Source of the DNA: Baffinella frigidus
Lineage: Eukaryota > Cryptophyceae > Cryptomonadales > Baffinellaceae
Direction: 5' to 3'
Length of the DNA: 16,392 nucleotides
NCBI GenBank assembly: GCA_026770585.1
Contig: MU646352.1
Location: 356,187-372,578 of the forward strand
The stretch's first letter is position 1. Each line of letters starts with the position of its first letter. The notes below the pieces were generated by a model that ran no database searches, was not told the origin of the DNA, and saw only the letters and a list, made by a program, of their open reading frames with translations. Below are positions 12,683 to 16,392 of this stretch, one piece after another. A program made the translations under genes and the position numbers.

Positions 12683-13935
12683 TCCGCAGAGAGCGGCGTG
12701 GGGCACTCGAAGTCGACGTCGGGCGGCTCCTCCGGAACTCTTCATGGCGGCAGGAACGAGACTGCCAGCGCCCTCGAGCGGATCGAGGATTGCATTGACT
12801 TCAGTGGCCAGAAGACTGGCGACTACAACGGGCTCGTAAGCGTCTTGCTGCATCATCAATACTCTGCCGAAGTCGTCGAGGTGAGGGGGCTGAATTTGCA
12901 GGGGGGGGGTAAGGTGGTGGGTGTTCAGGGAAGGTTTAGGGAGTTGGATCTTGGGTGCTGGGTGTAGGATGTCCACAAGCCCCTCACGGTCTCAGCAATT
13001 GGGAAATTAGGTAGCAGTTTTAAAACTCTAAACACCCCGCTTTTGGAGTTTTAAAAAATATCTGACGCCGAAATCCAGCGGCCTTCAAGGTCATTACGTA
13101 CCGCCAAATTCGATCATTTGCCCAAACCGTGAGGGTTGGTGGGTAGGGCTTACGGATAGGGTTTAGGGTTTCAGGGTGCACCTCCACAACCGAACATTCT
13201 GCAACCCTCCTTCCTCGTGTTTCGGCACGCAGGCAAATTCAGCAATCGGGGAGGGTGGTTCTTTGGATAATGAAGGGGTTTTCGGCAAGGTGTTTTGTAC
13301 CAGGAAGACCTGGCCGAAGTGGTCCTGAACCCCTCTCCTCTTGGAGGTTCTCCAGTACCACCTCTCCTGTCGAAGCCTGTCCTGTCACACACCGGACTAC
13401 CAAGGCATTTCGTGAATGACACATACGTGATACGACATACGCCCCTACGATGGGCAACCCGTAGGGACATAGGGAGGTTCTTACGGATAAGGTAACGGAA
13501 AGTTGGTCATTTCCTGCCCGAAAATCCCTTCGTAGCCCGCTGTGCGGTTATGGTGGTTGGTGCCTGCAGAGAAGCAGGGCTCTCTCTCAGCGCCCCGGAA
13601 GGCTTCGTATCCGAGGCGTGTTCTACCTCTCACTCTGGGCTCCTCATGAAATACATTGTGATGCTCTTTTCACTGGAGCGTTTGTACGGAGTCCTAATCC
13701 AAATATATTCAATGCGGAGCCCAGATTAACTGAGGTAGCTGATCCCAAGACCTGCACTTGACCAATACCCAATACCGTATTCGAAAGCGTTGGTGACGGT
13801 TTCGAATACGGCGTTGGTCCAGTGCAGGTCTACCAACGTGGCGCCTCGGGGTGTGCTCGCAGCAGCCGCCCCAGCATCGATCAGCAGCTTGACCTGTGCC
13901 GACGTTCCCTACATAGCGGCGAGATGCAGTTCTCC

Positions 13936-13972
<37 letters not shown>

Positions 13973-14116
13973 TCTCCCTCTCTCTCTCGCTCTCTCTCCT
14001 CTTTATCCCTCGCTATGTCTCTCCTCTTTCTCTCTCCGTCTCTCCCTCACTCTCTCTCTCTCTATCTCTCTATCTATCTCGCACACACTCTGTCCTCTCT
14101 CTTTCACACACACACA

Positions 14117-14151
<35 letters not shown>

Positions 14152-14333
14152 CACTCTCTCTCTCTCTCTCTCTCTCTAGCTGGCCCTCCCAATGACGTCC
14201 TCCTCGTTGGCAGCCGGCGCTAGAAGCGGTGATCAAGATGATGGAGCACAACGTACCATCCGTCTTCGACAAAAACGGGGAGCATGTCACCGCTCAGAAG
14301 ACTAACTTCGTCCTCAAAAAATACGCTGAAGAG
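12683..14333 (+). CDS. Unrecognised + strand gene, two exons seen
   Basis: Exon P1 is 12683-12880 (66 codons), after a pyrimidine-rich acceptor (CCCGCCCACCGCAG); its donor is GAG followed by GTGAGG. Exon P2 is 14214-14333 (40 codons), after TCCTCGTTGGCAG; its donor is GAG followed by GTGCGT. Both exons are phase 0 at both ends and the joined frame is open. P1 has a Ser/Gly-rich start, then ALERIEDCIDFSGQKTGDYN and LLHHQYSAEVVE. P2 reads PALEAVIKMMEHNVPSVFDK, then NGEHVTAQKTNFVLKKYAEE. The protein looks soluble and helical, with no domain I know. Neither the first nor the last exon is identified, so it is partial. It runs away from the LRR gene, with about 630 bp between them. The 1,333-bp intron carries three fold-back elements and a large microsatellite. 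The minus-strand frame over P1 lacks splice support. Confidence 0.6.
13018..13056. repeat. Hairpin with perfect 11-bp arms
   Basis: TTTTAAAACTC (13018-13028) pairs with GAGTTTTAAAA (13046-13056) around a 17-base loop. AT-rich and within the P1-P2 intron. Confidence 0.8.
13159..13175. repeat. Short telomere-like stretch
   Basis: GGGTTTAGGGTTTCAGGG, about two units, G-rich on +, inside the P1-P2 intron. Confidence 0.7.
13293..13328 (+). repeat. Possible decayed copy of the P1 exon end
   Basis: GACCTGGCCGAAGTGGTCCTG resembles TACTCTGCCGAAGTCGTCGAG at the end of P1 (protein DLAEVVL against YSAEVVE). The GT donor is not preserved. The similarity is short and could be chance. Confidence 0.3.
13385..13547. 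mobile_element. MITE family Z, copy B
   Basis: Left end TCACACACCGGACTACCAAG; right end CCCTTCGTAGCCCGCTGTGC. The arms of about 26 bp pair with roughly seven mismatches. The central GTAGGGACATAGGGAGGTTC and TTACGGATAAGGTAAC also resemble the inner arms of the nested palindrome at 3759-3864, linking the two groups. Confidence 0.78.
13623..13738. mobile_element. Fold-back MITE, family M relative
   Basis: Ends CTACCTC and GAGGTAG. Internal arms TCTGGGCTCCTCATGAAATA and ATATTCAATGCGGAGCCCAG. The TGGGCTC core, the spacing and the AATACATT word are those of family M. It lies in the P1-P2 intron, 10 bp from the next hairpin. Confidence 0.75.
13748..13831. repeat. 84-bp palindrome next to the MITE
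   Basis: Outer arms AGACCTGCACT and AGTGCAGGTCT are perfect; inner arms CCGTATTCGAAA and TTTCGAATACGG are perfect. A 7-bp insertion in the left arm (ATACCCA) breaks the symmetry. It abuts, and may include part of, the ankyrin remnant. Confidence 0.85.
13841..13929 (-). pseudogene. Ankyrin-repeat remnant with in-frame stop
   Basis: Minus strand reads LHLAAM, stop, GTSAQVKLLIDAGAAAST. This is an ankyrin repeat: LHLAA helix 1, then the VKLLIDAGA helix 2 and turn. A TAG interrupts it after LHLAAM, with (GA)n microsatellite on one side and the 84-bp palindrome on the other. It lies antisense in the P1-P2 intron. Either it is a broken relic of an ankyrin gene or the TAG belongs to an acceptor for an exon starting after it; no partner exon is seen. 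Confidence 0.7.
13932..14178. repeat. Compound CT / GT / CA / CT microsatellite
   Basis: (CT)n, then (GT)n, then interrupted CT, then (CA)n, then (CT)n on the + strand. It ends 35 bp before the P2 acceptor and would provide a very long pyrimidine tract for it. All open frames across it are simple-sequence artefacts. Confidence 0.97.
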
Positions 14334-14398
14334 GTGCGTCCACACCAGGCTACCCAAGCACCCTTTTTAAATGTCGATTGTAGGCGTTTTGTACGGAG

Positions 14399-14441
14399 TT
14401 GGTCACGTGTCTCCCCGAAAAGCGGGGAGGCACGTGACCAA
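14399..14441. repeat. Strong hairpin, 19-bp arms
   Basis: TTGGTCACGTGTCTCCCCG, loop AAAAG, then CGGGGAGGCACGTGACCAA, with one mismatch (a possible G-T pair). The GTTGGTCACGT word is shared with family N (10678, 14871). It lies just downstream of exon P2. Confidence 0.9.
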
Positions 14442-14582
14442 ATATGTGAACATTACTACGCACTGCCTCCCGTGCACAGCTTCCCGGGGTTCAAAACGGG
14501 TGATTGATGCGCCTCGTGTGAGTAACGGTGGGACTTCTTCCTCAAAAAAAATCCTGGGGAGGCACGAACGTCCCCTTTCACA

Positions 14583-14729
14583 CGAGAATGCTAAAGGGGC
14601 CTTTTTAAAACCGAGATGTAGCCTGTGTGTAGTAACTTGCATTGCCTTTGGAGCCATCCCACTCCAAATTAGCCAGACGCGAGGTTGGAACACCCTAGCC
14701 TGGTACAAATGTTGACAACCCCACATGCA
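14583..14729. mobile_element. MITE family N, truncated copy 2
   Basis: CGAGAATGCTAAAGG matches the left end of copy 1, and the bodies align (TTTTTAAAACCGAG, GTGTAGTAACTT, GCGAGGTTGG, CCTGGTACAAAT, ATGCAAATAG). The right end of copy 1 (AGCATTCTCG) is missing, and the sequence passes into a decayed copy of exon P2. Similarity with copy 1 also reaches some 40 bp left of the terminal repeat (AAAAAAAATC and CACACGAGAATG). Confidence 0.75.
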
Positions 14730-14744
14730 AATAGGGAACTCTCC

Positions 14745-14789
14745 GCGCAGAAGACCAACTTGTCCCTCCAAAATATGCTAAAGAGATGT
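14745..14789 (+). pseudogene. Decayed copy of the P2 exon end
   Basis: GCGCAGAAGACCAACTTGTC parallels GCTCAGAAGACTAACTTCGT of P2. Protein is AQKTNLSLQNMLKR against AQKTNFVLKKYAEE. The donor GAGGTG has become GAGATG, so it would no longer splice. Its changes are mostly non-synonymous, unlike E4/E5, so it is probably relaxed. Confidence 0.7.
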
Positions 14790-15024
14790 ACCAATTGGAA
14801 CACTACGAGGAACATTATTCAGTCAATTATCGAATTGTTTCTTGGGAAACACGCCAAAAGTCAGCAATGGTTGGTCACGTTACACCGGATATCCGTGGCT
14901 GGCGTGCCTCGTAGTCTTTTGAGCGGCGGTGGTTCCCTTTTGCGTTGAGACGTCCCACTCTCCAGGGCTGCGCACCAAGACACAGCCTAGATCTGCCTTC
15001 GTCTATTGGTCACACCAAAGGTCC

Positions 15025-15043
15025 GAATAGGCTGAAGAGGTAC
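15025..15043 (+). repeat. Third short copy of the P2 donor junction
   Basis: GAATAGGCTGAAGAGGTACG against AAATACGCTGAAGAGGTGCG at the P2 end. The GT donor is kept. Only about 20 bp is shared. Confidence 0.5.
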
Positions 15044-15052
15044 GACCTTCGC

Positions 15053-15203
15053 CCTCGTACCACCAGCCCCTCGAGATGACTCAAATCGAGGATGTGACTT
15101 GCGCCGTTTCCTTCGGCCAGACATACGGAAACGAATGCGCCACCAGAAAAATGGCTCAAGGTATATCCTCGATTTGAGCCACCGCCCAGAGCTAGTGGTA
15201 GAG
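15053..15203. mobile_element. Fold-back element of about 150 bp
   Basis: Arms GACTCAAATCGAGGATGTGA and GGTATATCCTCGATTTGAGC. Outer words CGTACCACCAGC and GCTAGTGGTAG pair, as do inner GCGCCGTTTCC and GGAAACG..GCGCC. Both strands give matching small open frames (ILDLSH on each), as expected for a palindrome; neither is a gene. Confidence 0.8.
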
Positions 15204-15254
15204 CACGGCCGGCGAGTAAAGCGCGCCCCCGCGTACGGGGGTTATTCGAAATTG

Positions 15255-15335
15255 AGGACACGCATCGCGCTAGGGCCTTCTACCATAGGCCCATGCCTAG
15301 GAGGATAGGACCACTCTAGGGCCGGTGCGTGTCCT
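15255..15335. repeat. Inverted repeat, 10-bp arms with internal hairpins
   Basis: AGGACACGCA (15255-15264) and TGCGTGTCCT (15326-15335), followed inward by CTAGGGCC-type words on both sides. GGGCCTNCTACCATAGGCCC inside resembles the GGGCCTACCTATAGGCCC hairpin at 4449-4534. Confidence 0.75.
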
Positions 15336-15399
15336 TAGGCTTGAGTAGCCCCTGTAGCTGTAGGTGCTTAGGACATCTTCCGCGTCAAGCCGTGACTGA

Positions 15400-15462
15400 T
15401 CTCGAGGGTTGAGGGGTTGGCGAGAGGTTAGGGGTTGAGGGTTAGGGTGTAGGGTTAGGGCC
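15400..15462. repeat. Telomere-like tract, TTGAGGG variant
   Basis: GGGTTGAGGGGTTGGCGAG, then GTTAGGGGTTGAGGGTTAGGG. It shares the TTGAGGG unit with the terminal array but in the opposite orientation. Confidence 0.8.
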
Positions 15463-15593
15463 ATGCTACACGCGGCAGCACACCCGCGGTTGCACCAGGC
15501 AGGTCGGTTGACTCTCTACGGTCGTTTGAGCCATTCCAGTCGAATTCGAGAGGCTACGGAGCATGCGCCTCTCCCGTGGGGTTTGGTGCTGAC

Positions 15594-15680
15594 AGGTGAG
15601 TGGTGCACACTGGTGGGTGGTATGTGCTGACAGGACGTGGTATGTGCTGACAGGACGTGTTATGGGTGCTGACAGGTGTG
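15594..15680. repeat. TGCTGACAGG tandem repeat
   Basis: GGTATGTGCTGACAGGACGT occurs twice in tandem, and GTGCTGACAGGTG flanks it on both sides, giving four copies of TGCTGACAGG. It may give the minus frame here its repeated CQHIP-type residues. Confidence 0.88.
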
Positions 15681-15770
15681 CGAATCCGGGATCATCATGC
15701 ACATAATCGGCGCACTGAATCGGCACTGCAAAGTCCGCGCCATCGTCCAAGCCGCCTGCACCCTCATCCG

Positions 15771-15870
15771 CTACTTACTCCGCAGGCGAGCCTCCGTTTC
15801 CCGCAAAACGTTTTGACGTTTGAATAACTCCCCATAAAGTTTTAACTTTTGAATAACTCCCCATACAGCC
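15771..15870 (-). CDS. Possible exon of an unrecognised minus-strand gene
   Basis: After a plausible acceptor (GACCACGCAG) at 15871 the minus strand reads AVWGVIQKLKLYGELFKRQN and then VLRETEARLR, ending at a very good donor, GTAAGT at 15778. Phase is 2 in and 1 out, size 92 bp. The helical ending NVLRETEARLR is protein-like. The first part is a 24-27-bp tandem repeat (GGGGAGTTATTCAAA twice). No other exon of the gene is certain, and no domain is recognised. Confidence 0.4.
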
Positions 15871-15879
15871 CTGCGTGGT

Positions 15880-16148
15880 CTCCCTTCCCCTTCCCGGTGA
15901 GAGCACCCGGTTGAGGGTTTAGCGTTTAGGCCCTGAACCCGTGCACCGTTGGCGGGCCTCGGAGTTGAGAGAATCGTGCGCACATCTCTCCCCACTATTT
16001 TGACCTCTTTTTAAGGCCACACGGAGGCCCCGCGGAACCCCACGGAAACAAGCCTCGGGAGGGGCGGGCTACATGGCGTCCTTGCAAATTGGCATCACCG
16101 CCAGTCTCTCTCAGCGCCCCTGCTCTCTCATAACGTTGCTTGGCAGGC

Positions 16149-16150
<2 letters not shown>
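15880..16150. other. No confident gene
   Basis: Contains a short telomere-like scrap (TTGAGGGTTTAGCGTTTAGG near 15912). At 16070-16120 the minus strand reads LRETGGDANLQGRH, faintly like the turn between ankyrin repeats, but too short to call. Confidence 0.35.
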
Positions 16151-16180
<30 letters not shown>

Positions 16181-16220
16181 CGCTCTCTCTCTCTGTCTCT
16201 CTCTCTCTCTCGCTCTCTCT
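16151..16220. repeat. CT microsatellite
   Basis: (CT)n with single GCT and GTCT interruptions. Related words flank it (GTTGCTTGGCAGGC and GTTGCTGCAGGCAAC). Open frames across it are simple-sequence artefacts. Confidence 0.97.
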
Positions 16221-16297
16221 ACGTTGCTGCAGGCAACAGCGGCGCCCCTGCCGCCGGGCTGTGTCTGCCGACCGTGCAAGACTGACGCGTGCGCCTT

Positions 16298-16309
16298 ACA
16301 CCCTGACCC

Positions 16310-16390
<81 letters not shown>

Positions 16391-16392
16391 AC
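16298..16392. repeat. Homogeneous CCCTCAA array at the window edge
   Basis: About twelve nearly perfect CCCTCAA units on the + strand, running off the window. It is a one-base variant of CCCTAAA with C inserted and one A lost, still 7 bases. In this orientation a true right-hand chromosome end would read TTGAGGG or TTTAGGG, so the array is not a terminus as shown. Confidence 0.95.

Noticed and set aside
12632-12976. 114-codon minus-strand frame
   Set aside because: Antisense to exon P1, which has a good acceptor, a good donor and matching phase with P2. The minus frame lacks these.
13790-14223. Several + strand frames of 80-130 codons, Ser/Leu-rich or Cys/Val-rich
   Set aside because: They simply translate the CT/GT/CA microsatellite.
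15995-16321. Minus frame rich in Arg/Glu/Ser
   Set aside because: Translation of a (GA)n microsatellite; the faint ankyrin-like LRETGGDANLQGRH is too short to support a call.
1-16392. tRNA, rRNA or spliceosomal RNA genes
   Set aside because: I scanned for cloverleaf-type B boxes and familiar rRNA or snRNA cores and saw none; small unusual RNAs cannot be excluded by eye.

Overview
This is eukaryotic nuclear DNA. Multi-exon genes have GT-AG introns with matching reading phases, and much of the window is telomere-like 7-base repeat of the TTTAGGG type. TTTAGGG telomeres are known from plants, green algae and several other protist groups. With GC-rich exons, repeat-filled introns and no sign of bacterial or organelle genes, the best guess is a free-living alga or related protist, perhaps a prasinophyte-like green alga. 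The sequence alone does not settle the taxon.

Layout. 1-303: telomere-like tract, G-rich on the + strand. 284-2628 (minus): gene for a MYND zinc-finger protein, in which one intron splits the finger and the joined halves restore all eight zinc ligands. 2629-6280: no confident gene. This stretch holds fold-back elements, a 34-bp perfect palindrome, several tandem and direct repeats, and long telomere-like tracts. 6282-10241 (minus): a six-exon gene model for a 213-residue helical, probably coiled-coil protein. All splice phases match, and the stop codon lies in a telomere-like tract. Its introns hold MITE-like elements, minisatellites and extra copies of its own exon edges. 10242-11480: more palindromic elements. 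11479-12054 (minus): first exon of a 28-residue-type leucine-rich-repeat protein. 12683-14333 (+): two phase-matched exons of an unrecognised gene running the other way. 13841-13929: remnant of an ankyrin repeat. 14334-16392: repeats and fold-back elements, one possible minus-strand exon near 15.8 kb, and a terminal array of the variant CCCTCAA.

No operon or shared pathway is evident; these are separate nuclear genes. The strongest common theme is structural. For most of the genes, a short piece covering the last codons of an exon plus its splice donor (once, an acceptor plus the first codons) occurs again nearby, usually inside the same gene's intron and often next to a MITE-like element or minisatellite. 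Some copies still look coding; others have decayed. Two genes also appear to end translation inside telomere-like sequence. All gene models were assembled by eye from frames, splice consensus and phase; no database search was possible.
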